Assembly: GCF_015594545.1 (NCBI RefSeq)
Contig: NZ_JADIIO010000001.1
Coordinates: forward strand, 930,001-994,000
Direction of reading: 5' to 3'
Source of the DNA: Staphylococcus durrellii
GTDB lineage: Bacteria > Bacillota > Bacilli > Staphylococcales > Staphylococcaceae
DNA length: 64,000 bases
The notes under the pieces are model-generated. The model did no database searches and was not told the origin of the DNA. It saw only the letters and a list, made by a program, of their open reading frames with translations. This document shows positions 31,066-41,354 of the stretch, in pieces (the stretch's first letter is position 1; every line of letters begins with the position of its first letter). Both the position numbers and the translations under genes were made by a program.

Positions 31066-32361
31066 ATGAAGACAAAAAATCTTAGTATTAAAATTGTTAT
31101 TGCACTTATTTTAGGTATAACTGTAGGTTCTATTTGTAATATTTATGCACAAGCTAGTTTTATAACTAGTATTGATAAATATGTATTTAATGTAGTTGGA
31201 CAAATATTTTTAAACTTAATATTTATGTTAGTAGTGCCTGTAGTATTTGTATCTATTGTGCTAGGGGTAGTGGGTGTTGGTGATCCAAAGTTACTAGGGG
31301 GTATTGGTGTGAGGACACTATTATTCTTTTTAACTACTACGGCTATTGCAATATGTATCGGTATAGCGTTAGCTCTAATTTTCAAACCTGGTGATGGTCA
31401 TTCTGATTTACTTAATAGTAAAGATGTTTCCAAATATCAGCAAACGTTAAATAAACAAAACGAGAGTCAAGATTCTGCAGCTAAGCAAACATTTGATCAA
31501 ACATTGATTAATTTATTTCCCAAAAATCCACTGCAAGCTATGTCTGAAGGAAACATGTTACAAATAATCACTTTTGCAATTTTTATTGGTGTAGGTATTA
31601 TTATGGTTGGATCAAAAGCCCAGATAGTTCATAGGTTTTTTGAACAATCGAACGAGGTGTTAATGTATATAATTACAATGATTATGAATTTATTTGCACC
31701 TATTGGTACATTTGGTTTAGTAGCTCACGCCTTTACAGGTGCTGGCTTTGGAGCTATTAAGCAATTAGGGCTATATTTTGTTATCGTTTTAGCCGCATTA
31801 TTAATACATTTCTTTGTAGTTTATGGTGCTGCTGTGAAATTCTTAGGTAATTATAGCCCATTGGCATTTTTTAAAGGTTTTTTACCTGCAATTACTCTAG
31901 GCTTTAGTGCTTCGAGTTCAAATGCAGCTTTACCAGTTTCGATGAATTGTACGAAGAAGATGGGGGTAAGACCTGAAATAGCCAGTTTTGTTCAGCCTTT
32001 AGGTGCCACAATTAATATGGATGGTACTGCAATAATGCAAGGGGTTGCTACAATATTTATTGCTCAAATCTCTAGTGCACACTTATCAGTATTACAATTA
32101 ATTACTGTAGTAGTTATAGCAGTAGTAGCCTCTATTGGTACAGCGGGTGTACCAGGTGTAGGATTAATTATGTTAGCAATGGTATTAAATGCTGTTGATT
32201 TAAATCCTGCCGCAATTGGTATTATTCTGGGGATTGATAGATTACTTGATATGACAAGAACTTCCGTGAATATAACAGGAGATGCTGCATGTGCATTAAT
32301 CATTTCAAAAGCTGAAGACAAGAAAATTAAAAATAGCAAAACACAAACGGCACACCTTTAA
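31066..32361 (+). CDS. Dicarboxylate/amino acid:cation symporter (DAACS, GltT/GltP type)
   Basis: 431-residue membrane transporter that takes up glutamate, aspartate or C4-dicarboxylates with Na+ or H+. ATG 31066 (MKTKNLSIKIVIALILG) is preferred over TTG 31060, which sits too close to AGGAGGG. Signature elements are the serine-rich re-entrant loop GFSASSSNAALPVS and the substrate/cation site PLGATINMDGTAIMQG, with the second loop IGTAGVPGVG. Monocistronic. Confidence 0.92.
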   Translation: MKTKNLSIKIVIALILGITVGSICNIYAQASFITSIDKYVFNVVGQIFLNLIFMLVVPVVFVSIVLGVVGVGDPKLLGGIGVRTLLFFLTTTAIAICIGIALALIFKPGDGHSDLLNSKDVSKYQQTLNKQNESQDSAAKQTFDQTLINLFPKNPLQAMSEGNMLQIITFAIFIGVGIIMVGSKAQIVHRFFEQSNEVLMYIITMIMNLFAPIGTFGLVAHAFTGAGFGAIKQLGLYFVIVLAALLIHFFVVYGAAVKFLGNYSPLAFFKGFLPAITLGFSASSSNAALPVSMNCTKKMGVRPEIASFVQPLGATINMDGTAIMQGVATIFIAQISSAHLSVLQLITVVVIAVVASIGTAGVPGVGLIMLAMVLNAVDLNPAAIGIILGIDRLLDMTRTSVNITGDAACALIISKAEDKKIKNSKTQTAHL

Positions 32362-32399
32362 TTAATATATTGATTTAACTATAATTTATGCAAATATAA

Positions 32400-32437
32400 A
32401 TAGCCTAACAGATAAATGTTACTGTTAGGCTATTTAT
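32400..32437. terminator. Bidirectional terminator between symporter and purU
   Basis: AATAGCCTAACAG / CTGTTAGGCTATT hairpin. Confidence 0.9.
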
Positions 32438-32445
32438 AATATTAC

Positions 32446-33297
32446 CTATGAGAAAACTACAGTTTTATTATTATTTGTCACAATTACTTTATGTAGTACG
32501 TGATATTCAACAGCTTGTGCTAAAACAGTTGATTCTACATGTCGGCCAATTTTTCTTAAATCTTTGACGTTGTAGCGGTGATTAACTCGTGTAACGTCTT
32601 GTTCGATAATTGGGCCTTCATCTAAGTCAGAAGTAACATAGTGGCTTGTTGCACCTACAAATTTAACGCCACGTTCCCAAGCTTGTTTATATGGGTTAGC
32701 ACCGATAAATGATGGTAAAAATGAGTGATGTATGTTAATTATTTTATGTTTGTAATGACTAACAAAATTGTCTGTTAAGATTTGCATATACTTTGCTAAT
32801 ACAATCAAATCTGTATTATGCTCGGCAACTATCTTTAATATTTTATCCTCGACAACTGATTTTTCATCATTGTTTGGCACATAGTAAAATGGAATGTTTA
32901 AATTTTCAGCAAAACGACGATTATTTTCATGGTTACTTACAATGCATACGACTTCAGCGGGTATTTCACCGCGTTCGATTCTTAATAACACTTCGTTAAA
33001 CGCATGATCCTCTTTCGATACGAATAGAGCAATTCTAGTATTTACTGAACTATCAAACAGTTCAAATTCAATGCCATGTTTATGCAATTCATTTTCTAAC
33101 TCTGGTTTTAATTCTGGCACCTTATTAAATTCAAATCTTAAATATAATTTACCTTCATTATCATCGTTACTATTATATTCAGTGAAATGATCTAAGTGTA
33201 AAATATTAGCATCATATTTAGCGATTAAGTTCGCTATTAATGAAGTGATACCAACTTTATCTTTACAAGTTGCTAATAAAATAAATTTGTCATTCAT
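32446..33297 (-). CDS. purU: Formyltetrahydrofolate deformylase
   Basis: Hydrolyses 10-formyl-THF to formate and THF, balancing one-carbon units. 283 residues with an N-terminal ACT domain (about 4-85) and a C-terminal formyltransferase fold (about 90-283). Catalytic-region motifs NIHHSFLPSFIGANPY and GATSHYVTSDLDEGPII are intact. ATG 33297 (MNDKFILLATC) follows AGGAGTGAAAGCA; the longer GTG start overlaps the ribosome site. Monocistronic on the minus strand. Confidence 0.94.
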   Translation of the reverse strand: MNDKFILLATCKDKVGITSLIANLIAKYDANILHLDHFTEYNSNDDNEGKLYLRFEFNKVPELKPELENELHKHGIEFELFDSSVNTRIALFVSKEDHAFNEVLLRIERGEIPAEVVCIVSNHENNRRFAENLNIPFYYVPNNDEKSVVEDKILKIVAEHNTDLIVLAKYMQILTDNFVSHYKHKIINIHHSFLPSFIGANPYKQAWERGVKFVGATSHYVTSDLDEGPIIEQDVTRVNHRYNVKDLRKIGRHVESTVLAQAVEYHVLHKVIVTNNNKTVVFS

Positions 33298-33723
33298 TGC
33301 TTTCACTCCTAATTTACAAAGTAATTCAAATTATAAGTAAAAATATTCTAACTGTAAAATTATATCACTCAGATATGAAAAATAGCCAAATTTAAATTTT
33401 TGAATGATAAGTGTTGTATAATGCGCTATAATGTATAGATAGTTATTTTAGTTAAAATGAGTAAAAAGTAAAGAGATAGAAAATAAATCACATGAAATTT
33501 TAAATAGGACCACAGTTATTTTTAATTATTTCACGCATGAGAGCAATATGATTAAGCGTCACATATGTCACATACATTATTAAAATATAACGAAAATTAA
33601 ATTTCACTCTTTTATTTTGTTTCATAATGTATTAAGATGTAATTTGTGTTTCAAGAAGCGTGTATTATTGCAATTTCTTGTGTCCGGATAAAATTATTCT
33701 TTTATGAAAGGTAGATTAAAGAA
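33298..33723. other. Intergenic region between purU and the XRE regulator
   Basis: 426 AT-rich bases between divergent genes. I see no gene, no clear hairpin and no strong consensus promoter. Confidence 0.5.
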
Positions 33724-34188
33724 ATGGATAGACAGAGTTTTACAGATTTGATTCAAACAAAATTCAAAATGGTACGTATTGAGGCGGGTTATACTCAAGA
33801 TACAATGGCCCAAACAATCGGACTTTCAAAAAAGACATTAGTTCAAATAGAAAAAGAGCGTGTTTTACCAAACTGGACAACTTGTGTATCAATTTGTGCG
33901 TTATTTAGAGATTCTGACGTCTTAAATAGTGCTTTTGGTTGTGACCCTTTAGAAATGGTTCAAACAATATCAAGAGGTCATTGTGCGTATCCAAATCATT
34001 CTACTACTAGTGATATTTATTGGAATACTGTAGATAGTAGAAATGGTTATATTTTACAAAGTAACAAAGTTAGCGATATTTATCGTGTATTAAACCAAGA
34101 GACGCAACCTATATTTGGTACTTCTAAGTTAAGAGAAGCTGAAACTTATTTTGGTAAAATTTCTAAAGAAGAACTTATGCACGTATAA
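33724..34188 (+). CDS. XRE-family helix-turn-helix regulator
   Basis: 154-residue DNA-binding protein. The N-terminal HTH_XRE domain (about 10-65) is clear: VRIEAGYTQDTMAQTIGLSKKTLVQIEKER. The C-terminal part (about 80-154) is not recognised. A homologous gene lies between airSR and yheB in S. aureus as I recall. GAAAGGTAG precedes the ATG. Regulon unknown. Confidence 0.82.
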   Translation: MDRQSFTDLIQTKFKMVRIEAGYTQDTMAQTIGLSKKTLVQIEKERVLPNWTTCVSICALFRDSDVLNSAFGCDPLEMVQTISRGHCAYPNHSTTSDIYWNTVDSRNGYILQSNKVSDIYRVLNQETQPIFGTSKLREAETYFGKISKEELMHV

Positions 34189-34297
34189 AAATAAAATTGT
34201 GATAGAAGAATTATTCAATATTGCGAAAATCCATGTTAAATAATTTAATCACAGTAGATATTGTATGACTAAATTACTTTTAATATGATTTAGTAAA

Positions 34298-34338
34298 AAG
34301 ACGTTACCACAACTAGTTAAAAAGTGGTAACGTTTTTT
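34298..34338 (+). terminator. Terminator before yheB
   Basis: ACGTTACCAC / GTGGTAACGT stem followed by T6. Confidence 0.9.
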
Positions 34339-34413
34339 AATTCTTTAAAATTGTGGTACAAATATTAGGATTAATTCAAATCTTATTTAAGAGAAGAAAA
34401 AAGGAGATTACTT

Positions 34414-35544
34414 ATGCATGCACTATTAATAATTTTATTCATGATTGTCATAGGAGCACTCATCGGTGGTGTGACAAATATCATTGCTGTGAAAATGTTA
34501 TTTCACCCGTTTAAAACTTATTATATTTTTAATAAAAGAGTGCCATTTACGCCAGGTTTGATTCCTAAAAGAAGAGAAGAGATAGCGTCTAAAATTGGCG
34601 AAGTGATTGAAGAACATTTATTAACGGAAGAAGTCATATATGCTAAATTAAATGCACCATCATCAAGAACAGCTATTGAAGATTTTATCAAAGAACAAAT
34701 ATACAAATTAAAAAGTGATGATATTACGATCCAAGATATTTTATTAAAATTAGATATAGATAATACACAGATTATTAACGATAAAGCCGTGGACTTAATA
34801 TCATTTAAACTAAAGCAATATTACCAAACTAACTACAATGAAAAGCTATCTCATTTACTTCCTAGTGAAATTGAACAGCTACTCGATGACAAAGTCGCTA
34901 ACTTGCATGAATTGTTATTTGATCGTGCATACATTTATTTGAATTCTGAAAAGGGTAGTCGGGACATATCCTCTATGTTAGAAACCTTCTTTAATGAAAA
35001 AGGGAAGATTGTAGGCATGTTACAAATGTTTATGTCGAAGGAAAGTATAGCAGAACGTATCCAAAGTGAATTAATTAGATTAACAAGTCATCCAAAAGCA
35101 AGAGCAATGGCGTATGAAATTATAATCAACGAATATGAAAGTTTAAAAGAACAGCAATTAAGTGAAATACTCGATGATAATAAATTTGATGGTATGAAAG
35201 CCTCCATGGCAACACTAATTGTTAATTATATCAATATTGATAAACAAGTTAATACACCTATAAATAAGCTGATGCCTGGCTTTATTAGCTATTTAGAAAA
35301 TAATATTACAGTTAAATTAACGAACGGTATTATAGACAGCATTTGTCGTCATATTACACCAATCATGCAAAAAATTAATTTAAGTGGTATGGTTGAGCAA
35401 CAAATAAATACTTTTGATTTGGATTATATTGAGAGATTAATCATTGCCATTGCTAATAAAGAACTAAAATTAATTATGTTGTTAGGCTTTATTCTAGGTG
35501 GTATTATCGGCGCATTACAAGGTGTAATTGCTATTTTTGTATAA
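34414..35544 (+). CDS. DUF445 family membrane protein (YheB)
   Basis: 376 residues with hydrophobic segments at both ends (about 2-28 and 352-374) and a long soluble middle rich in helix-forming residues, the usual DUF445/YheB plan. The N-terminal GALIGGVTNIIAVKMLFHPF and FTPGLIPKRREEIASKIG block is the family hallmark. Biochemical role unknown. The yheA-like gene follows 69 bases on, as in B. subtilis yheB-yheA. Confidence 0.85.
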   Translation: MHALLIILFMIVIGALIGGVTNIIAVKMLFHPFKTYYIFNKRVPFTPGLIPKRREEIASKIGEVIEEHLLTEEVIYAKLNAPSSRTAIEDFIKEQIYKLKSDDITIQDILLKLDIDNTQIINDKAVDLISFKLKQYYQTNYNEKLSHLLPSEIEQLLDDKVANLHELLFDRAYIYLNSEKGSRDISSMLETFFNEKGKIVGMLQMFMSKESIAERIQSELIRLTSHPKARAMAYEIIINEYESLKEQQLSEILDDNKFDGMKASMATLIVNYINIDKQVNTPINKLMPGFISYLENNITVKLTNGIIDSICRHITPIMQKINLSGMVEQQINTFDLDYIERLIIAIANKELKLIMLLGFILGGIIGALQGVIAIFV

Positions 35545-35613
35545 CCTAATAAAGTATGTTATTGTTATTACCGATGTGGTTAAAACACATATATATAAAA
35601 GGAGTGAAGATAA

Positions 35614-35958
35614 ATGGCAGTAAATTTATACGATCATGCAAATCAATTAGAACAAGCGTTAAGAGAAAGCGACGAATACCAAGCAATCCAAAATGCTTAT
35701 GCTAAAGTTAAAGAAAACGAAGAGTCAAAAAAATTATTTGATGAATTCCGCGAAACGCAATTAAGTTTCCAACAAAAACAAATGCAAGGTGAAGAAATCG
35801 GTGAAGAAGAGCTTCAAAAAGCACAAGAGCAAGCTCAAGAAATCGAAAATGATTCAAATATTTCTGATTTAATGGCTGCAGAACAAAATATGAGCCAAAT
35901 TTTCCAAGAAATTAACCAAATTATCGTTAAACCTTTAGATGAAATTTACGCTGACTAA
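35614..35958 (+). CDS. YlbF/YmcA family protein (YheA, UPF0342)
   Basis: 114-residue, all-helical, acidic and glutamine-rich soluble protein. It carries the family pattern [20 protein letters not shown] ... [15 protein letters not shown]. Relatives YlbF and YmcA form the RNase Y specificity complex, but YheA-type proteins have no firm function. AAAGGAGTGA precedes the ATG; a terminator follows. Confidence 0.85.
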   Translation: MAVNLYDHANQLEQALRESDEYQAIQNAYAKVKENEESKKLFDEFRETQLSFQQKQMQGEEIGEEELQKAQEQAQEIENDSNISDLMAAEQNMSQIFQEINQIIVKPLDEIYAD

Positions 35959-35979
35959 GTGATAAATTACATTTAATTT

Positions 35980-36017
35980 AAAGCTACAATGCACTTTTGT
36001 GCATTGTAGCTTTTTGT
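35980..36017 (+). terminator. Terminator after yheA
   Basis: AAGCTACAATGCAC / GTGCATTGTAGCTTTTT hairpin. Confidence 0.92.
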
Positions 36018-36160
36018 GTGTCGACTGATATGAAAATAGTGTGATAAAATATAAAGATAAAAGTACGTGATAAAACAAACTGTGAGCATAAGTTAACGAC
36101 ATATCATTGTTGACACGTTACCTTTAAATACACTCTTTGAACAAAGGAGAACTATACTAT

Positions 36161-37345
36161 ATGGTTAAATTTATTCATTGCGCTGACTTACATTTAGATA
36201 GTCCATTTAAATCAAGAAGTTACTTAAGCCAGTCAATATTTGAAGATATGCAGAACAGTGCTTATGAGAGTTTTAGAAAAATAGTCGATAATGCTTTAAA
36301 CGAAGCGGTAGATTTTATAATTATTGCTGGGGATTTATTTGATAATGAAAATAGATCGTTAAGAGCAGAAGTATTTTTAAAAGAACAATTTGAAAGGTTA
36401 GAAAAAGAACAAATTTTTGTTTACATATGCCATGGTAATCATGATCCGTTATCAAGTAATATTGGCACAGAATGGCCGGAAAACGTCTCTGTATTTTCGG
36501 AAAATGTGGAAACTTACCAAACTATTACAAAGAATGGCGAAGAAATATTTTTACATGGATTTAGTTATCAAAATGATGCGAGCTATGAAAATAAAATAGA
36601 TGCTTATCCAACTAGCCAAGGTCAAAGAGGTATCCATATAGGGATATTACATGGCACTTATAGTAAAACAAATGCGAGTGACCGTTATACTGAATTTATA
36701 TTAGAAGATTTAAATAGTAAGTTATATCAATATTGGGCGTTAGGTCATATTCATGAACGACAAGAGTTAAGTGATATGCCTCAAATTCAATATCCAGGAA
36801 ACATTCAAGGTAGACACTTTAAAGAGCTTGGAGAAAAGGGCTTTCTATTAGTAGAAGGAGATAACGTTAGATTAGAGACTAAATTTATTCCTACACAGTT
36901 TATTAGATTTGAAGAAGCAACAATAGACACTGATAAAACATCCAAACAAGGTTTGTATGAAGCTATCCAATCTTTTAAAGACTCTGTTAGAAAACAAGGG
37001 AAGTCAATCTATCGTTTAACGGTTAACATTAACTCTGATACGCCAGTTCCTACTCAAGATCTCGTACAAGTTAAAGAAATGATTACCGATTATGAAAAAA
37101 ACGAACACAATTTTGTGTTTATTGAAGATTTTGAAGTGAATTACAATTATGAAGAAAAGCATCCATTAGTTAATGAATTTTCAACAGAATTAATTGAAGA
37201 TAATACAGTATTTGAAAAAGCAATGTCAGATTTATATTTAAGTCCTAAGGCTTCAAAGTATCTCGACAATTACAATGAATTTGATAGAAGGTCACTAGTT
37301 GAACATGCCGAAAATCTATTAAAGACCGATATGAGAGGTGAATAA
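36161..37345 (+). CDS. Metallophosphoesterase / exonuclease of the SbcD-Mre11 type (YhaO-like)
   Basis: 394 residues, DNA-repair nuclease family. Metal-binding motifs run in order: HCADLHLDSPF, IIAGDLFDNENR, CHGNHDPL, LHGTYS, ALGHIHERQ. ATG 36161 (MVKFIHCADLHLDS) is preferred over TTG 36137 because AAAGGAG lies between them. The stop overlaps the following SbcC-like gene's leader, so the two are expected to act as a nuclease-ATPase pair as B. subtilis YhaO-YhaN. Confidence 0.9.
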   Translation: MVKFIHCADLHLDSPFKSRSYLSQSIFEDMQNSAYESFRKIVDNALNEAVDFIIIAGDLFDNENRSLRAEVFLKEQFERLEKEQIFVYICHGNHDPLSSNIGTEWPENVSVFSENVETYQTITKNGEEIFLHGFSYQNDASYENKIDAYPTSQGQRGIHIGILHGTYSKTNASDRYTEFILEDLNSKLYQYWALGHIHERQELSDMPQIQYPGNIQGRHFKELGEKGFLLVEGDNVRLETKFIPTQFIRFEEATIDTDKTSKQGLYEAIQSFKDSVRKQGKSIYRLTVNINSDTPVPTQDLVQVKEMITDYEKNEHNFVFIEDFEVNYNYEEKHPLVNEFSTELIEDNTVFEKAMSDLYLSPKASKYLDNYNEFDRRSLVEHAENLLKTDMRGE

Positions 37346-37346
37346 G

Positions 37347-40274
37347 TTGAAAATAAAATCATTAGAAATATATGGATACGGTAAATTTATAGAGAGTAAG
37401 ATTGATTTTAATGATACTTTTACTGAAATATACGGCGAGAATGAATCGGGAAAGTCAACGATTCAAGCTTTTATTCATTCGATATTATTTGGGTTCCCTA
37501 CTAAAAAAGAAAATGAACCACGTTTAGAGCCTAGGTTAGGCAACCAATATGGTGGTAAATTAACATTAATACAATCTGATGGCTCAGAAGTACAAGTAGA
37601 AAGAATTAAAGGTAGCGCTACGGGTGATGTAAAAGTCTATTTACCTAATGGTGCAATCAGAGACGAAGAATGGTTAAGAAACCAATTAAACTATATTTCT
37701 AAACGTACATATCAAGGTATATTTTCATTTAATGTTTTAGGCTTACAAGATATTCATCGTAATATGAATGAAACGCAACTACAAGATTATTTATTACAGG
37801 CAGGGGCGCTAGGTTCAACAGAATTTACGAGTATGAGAGAAACACTAAACCAGAAAAAAGATGAAATTTATAAAAAAAATGGACGTAATCCTTTAATAAA
37901 TCAACAAATTGAACAATTAAGTGATTTAGAAGAACAAATTCGTGAAGAAGAATCTAAATTAACAGCATATAAAAGATATGTAGATGACAAAGACAAAGCT
38001 TCACGCCGTTTAGATAATTTAAAGCAAAATTTAGCACAATTATCGAAAATGCATAGTGAAAAACAAAAAGAAGTAGCACTTCATGAACAAACACAAGAAT
38101 GGAAATATTTAGAATCATCATTGAATATAGAACCCATTAAGTTCCCTGAACAAGGTATAGACAGATATGAAGCTGCTAAGATTCAAACTCAAAATTTAAA
38201 GAGAGATATCGGTTTAAGAGAAGAAAAATTATCTCAACTCGAACAAGAGAATGATAATATTCCTGTAGCAAAACAAACTGATATCGATGCGATTAACAGT
38301 CTGTATCAACAGGAAAACGAAATTAAACAAAAAGAAATGGACTTAAAATCAATAGATAAAGATATTCAAGACAAAGAACGAGAAAAAATTGGCTTAAAAT
38401 CTAATATAGGTTGGCAAGAAGTTTATCATGGTGTAGATAGTTCCGAAGCAATGAAAAGTCATGTAAATGACCAAATAAAAGTAAAACAAGAACAATCTGC
38501 ATACTTGCAACAATTAGAACGTAGTTTAGAAGAAAACAAAATTGATACAGAAACGAATAATTCTGAGCTTACAGCACTTGAATCTGATATCGTACCTGAT
38601 GAAACATTTGAAAAGAAAAAGCAACACAGTCATCAAGTATTTGAATTACAAGAGAAAAATAATCTATTCCAAAAGATGAGAGATGCTTTTGAAGTGGAAC
38701 AACAAGAAAATCAACGCAAGCAAAACATGATGAGAATTAGTTTAATCGTATTAGCATTAATAAGTATTGGTTTGACAATCTTTTCATTTGTTTCCGCAAA
38801 TCTGATATTTGGTGTTATTTTTGCAATATTAGCCGTTGTGTTTATAGTGGGAATTTTCTTTGTTAAACAAAGAACGATTGATCATAGTGAAACATTTACG
38901 AAAGAAATAAAAGATTTAGAGTATCAAATCAATCATTTAGAAAATAATTATGATTTAGACTTTGATTTAGATGACCAGTTCAGAATTAGAGATCAATGGC
39001 ATAACGCCGTAAAAAACAAAGAATCTCTTGAGAAAAAGGAATATTACTTAAAAAATAGCATTGATCAAGCGAGACAATCTTTTGAAAATGCTCAGCAAAA
39101 CATTAATGATGTAAAAGCCAGTTTATATTTATCAGATAAAATTTCGGACGAATTAATCATAGATAGTATTAATACGATGAATAAAATAAAAGAGTTTGAT
39201 AACCATGTAGGAGAATTAAAACAACAACAGCAACAATTAAAACAAGAATTAGATACGTTTTATAATCGTGCCCAAGAAGTTACAAAAAATCAGCTAGCGC
39301 AGTTTAATACGTTATCTTTCTTCCATGACATCAGACAGTGGTTAAATACAGCAAGAACTAATGTTGAAAAGTATACTAGAAATAGCGACCAAATTAACTT
39401 AATTGTCAACGAAATCAAACAATTAAAACATCGTTTAGAAGAAAATCAAAACGTTATTTCAGAACTATTTGCTTTCGTAAATGTATCGGACGAAGAAGCT
39501 TATTATAGACAACATGAACATCATAAAATTTATCATCAACAGTTGAATCGTTTTAATGACCTCACAAAATATCTTGAAAACCAAAATTATAGTTACGAAG
39601 ATAATTCAAAATTGAGTCAGAAAACGACTGCACAATTAGCACATGAAGACGAAGTATTATCTAAACAAGTTGACGATTACAATGATCAATATTTAAGTAT
39701 GCAAGCTGAAGTGAGTGATCTTAACTCGAAAATATCACATATGGAAACCGATAGTACGTTAGCAGATTTAAGACATAGATATCATATTTTAAAAAATAAA
39801 GTAAATAATGCTGCAAAAGACTGGGCTAGTTTAAGTTATTTACAAACACTTGTTGACGAACATATCCAACAAATTAAAGACAAAAGGTTACCTCAAGTCA
39901 TCACGGAAGCAACTAATATTTTCAACCATTTAACAAATGGCAGTTACGTACAAGTCACATATGCAAATGATGATTTAATGGTTAAGCATCAAAATGGTCA
40001 AATGTATTTACCGGTTGAATTAAGTCAATCTACAAGAGAATTACTCTATATCGCTTTAAGATTTAGTTTAATAATGACATTAAAACCATATTATCCATTC
40101 CCAATCATTATCGACGATGCATTTGTTCATTTCGATAAAAAACGTAAAGAACGTATGATAGATTACTTACGTAAAATACCACAAAGTTATCAAATTTTAT
40201 ACTTTACTTGCGTTAAAGACTCAAGTGTATCATCTAAACAGATCGTTACATTAAACAAATTAGAGGAATATTAG
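37347..40274 (+). CDS. SMC/SbcC-like ATPase with central membrane segment (YhaN-like)
   Basis: 975 residues. N-terminal Walker A GENESGKSTIQAF, long coiled coils (about 170-440 and 505-860), and C-terminal signature LSQSTRELLYIALR with Walker B FPIIIDDAFVHFD. Between the coils, at about 465-510, sit two hydrophobic stretches (IVLALISIGLTIFSFV and IFAILAVVFIVGIFFV), unlike SbcC, where a zinc hook would be. This suggests membrane anchoring, as known for YhaN-type proteins. I prefer TTG 37347 (GAGAGGTG six bases upstream) over GTG 37338. It partners the YhaO-like nuclease; yhaM follows 16 bases on. Confidence 0.88.
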   Translation: MKIKSLEIYGYGKFIESKIDFNDTFTEIYGENESGKSTIQAFIHSILFGFPTKKENEPRLEPRLGNQYGGKLTLIQSDGSEVQVERIKGSATGDVKVYLPNGAIRDEEWLRNQLNYISKRTYQGIFSFNVLGLQDIHRNMNETQLQDYLLQAGALGSTEFTSMRETLNQKKDEIYKKNGRNPLINQQIEQLSDLEEQIREEESKLTAYKRYVDDKDKASRRLDNLKQNLAQLSKMHSEKQKEVALHEQTQEWKYLESSLNIEPIKFPEQGIDRYEAAKIQTQNLKRDIGLREEKLSQLEQENDNIPVAKQTDIDAINSLYQQENEIKQKEMDLKSIDKDIQDKEREKIGLKSNIGWQEVYHGVDSSEAMKSHVNDQIKVKQEQSAYLQQLERSLEENKIDTETNNSELTALESDIVPDETFEKKKQHSHQVFELQEKNNLFQKMRDAFEVEQQENQRKQNMMRISLIVLALISIGLTIFSFVSANLIFGVIFAILAVVFIVGIFFVKQRTIDHSETFTKEIKDLEYQINHLENNYDLDFDLDDQFRIRDQWHNAVKNKESLEKKEYYLKNSIDQARQSFENAQQNINDVKASLYLSDKISDELIIDSINTMNKIKEFDNHVGELKQQQQQLKQELDTFYNRAQEVTKNQLAQFNTLSFFHDIRQWLNTARTNVEKYTRNSDQINLIVNEIKQLKHRLEENQNVISELFAFVNVSDEEAYYRQHEHHKIYHQQLNRFNDLTKYLENQNYSYEDNSKLSQKTTAQLAHEDEVLSKQVDDYNDQYLSMQAEVSDLNSKISHMETDSTLADLRHRYHILKNKVNNAAKDWASLSYLQTLVDEHIQQIKDKRLPQVITEATNIFNHLTNGSYVQVTYANDDLMVKHQNGQMYLPVELSQSTRELLYIALRFSLIMTLKPYYPFPIIIDDAFVHFDKKRKERMIDYLRKIPQSYQILYFTCVKDSSVSSKQIVTLNKLEEY

Positions 40275-40290
40275 AGGAAGGCGGTAAATA

Positions 40291-41232
40291 ATGCGAAATG
40301 TAGAAAAGTTAAATCCAGGAGATTCAGTCGATCATTTCTTCCTAATTCACAAAGCAACGCAAGGTGTAACAGCTCAAGGTAAAGATTACATGACATTGTA
40401 TTTACAGGACAAAAGTGGAGATATAGAAGCTAAACTTTGGACAGTATCAAAAGAAGATATGGCACTATTAATACCAGAAACAATCGTACATGTAACTGGA
40501 GATGTAATTAATTATCGTGGTCGCAAGCAAATGAAAATCAATAAATTTAAATTAGCTACAGAAGAAGACAACGTTAAGACGCAAGATTTTGTTGATGGCG
40601 CGCCATTAACACCAGACGAAATTCAAGAAGAAATTTCTCATTATATGTTAGATATTGAAAATGCTAGTTTACAACGTATTACAAGACATTTAATTCGTAA
40701 ATATCAAGATGCATTTTTCACATTTCCGGCGGCAAGTTCACATCATCATAACTTTGCTAGTGGTTTAAGTTATCATGTATTAACAATGCTAAAAGTAGCG
40801 AAATCAATTTGTGATATTTATCCTTTGTTAAATCGTAGTTTATTATATAGCTCTATTATTTTACATGACTTAGGTAAAGTGAAAGAATTAAGTGGCCCTG
40901 TAGCAACGACTTATACTGTCGAAGGTAATTTGTTAGGGCATATATCAATTGCTAGTGAGGAAGTTGCTGAGGCAGCTAGAGAATTGAAGATTGAAGGCGA
41001 AGAAGTATTATTATTAAGACATATGATTTTAGCACACCACGGTAAAATGGAATTTGGTTCGCCTAAATTACCACATTTAAAAGAGGCTGAAATATTATTC
41101 TTCATTGATAATATAGATGCTAAAATAAATATGTTCGAAAAAGCTTATAAAAAGACAGACAAAGGCCAGTTCACTGAACGTATTTTTGGTTTAGAAAATC
41201 GTCAATTTTATAAACCAACATCTTTAGACTAA
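40291..41232 (+). CDS. yhaM: 3'-5' exoribonuclease YhaM
   Basis: 313-residue nuclease with an N-terminal OB-fold (about 12-90; [10 protein letters not shown]) and a C-terminal HD domain (about 160-285; [10 protein letters not shown] and [15 protein letters not shown]). In staphylococci the homologue (Cbf1/YhaM) trims RNA 3' ends. AGGAAGGCGG precedes the ATG. Third gene of the yhaO-N-M operon; two terminators follow. Confidence 0.94.
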   Translation: MRNVEKLNPGDSVDHFFLIHKATQGVTAQGKDYMTLYLQDKSGDIEAKLWTVSKEDMALLIPETIVHVTGDVINYRGRKQMKINKFKLATEEDNVKTQDFVDGAPLTPDEIQEEISHYMLDIENASLQRITRHLIRKYQDAFFTFPAASSHHHNFASGLSYHVLTMLKVAKSICDIYPLLNRSLLYSSIILHDLGKVKELSGPVATTYTVEGNLLGHISIASEEVAEAARELKIEGEEVLLLRHMILAHHGKMEFGSPKLPHLKEAEILFFIDNIDAKINMFEKAYKKTDKGQFTERIFGLENRQFYKPTSLD

Positions 41233-41250
41233 AGCTTAATAACTAATTAA

Positions 41251-41290
41251 ATTGTGGCAGATAATAATTGTATCTGCCACTTCTTTTTTT
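41251..41290 (+). terminator. Terminator of the yhaONM-type operon
   Basis: GTGGCAGATA / TATCTGCCAC hairpin then T7. Confidence 0.9.
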
Positions 41291-41300
41291 ATCATAAAAA

Positions 41301-41341
41301 TAAGACTACTTACTTAATTATAGAAGTAAGTAGTCTTATTT
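41301..41341. terminator. Terminator serving prsA (minus) and backing up yhaM
   Basis: AATAAGACTACTTACTT / AAGTAAGTAGTCTTATT hairpin. Confidence 0.9.
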
Positions 41342-41354
41342 AATTTATCTATAT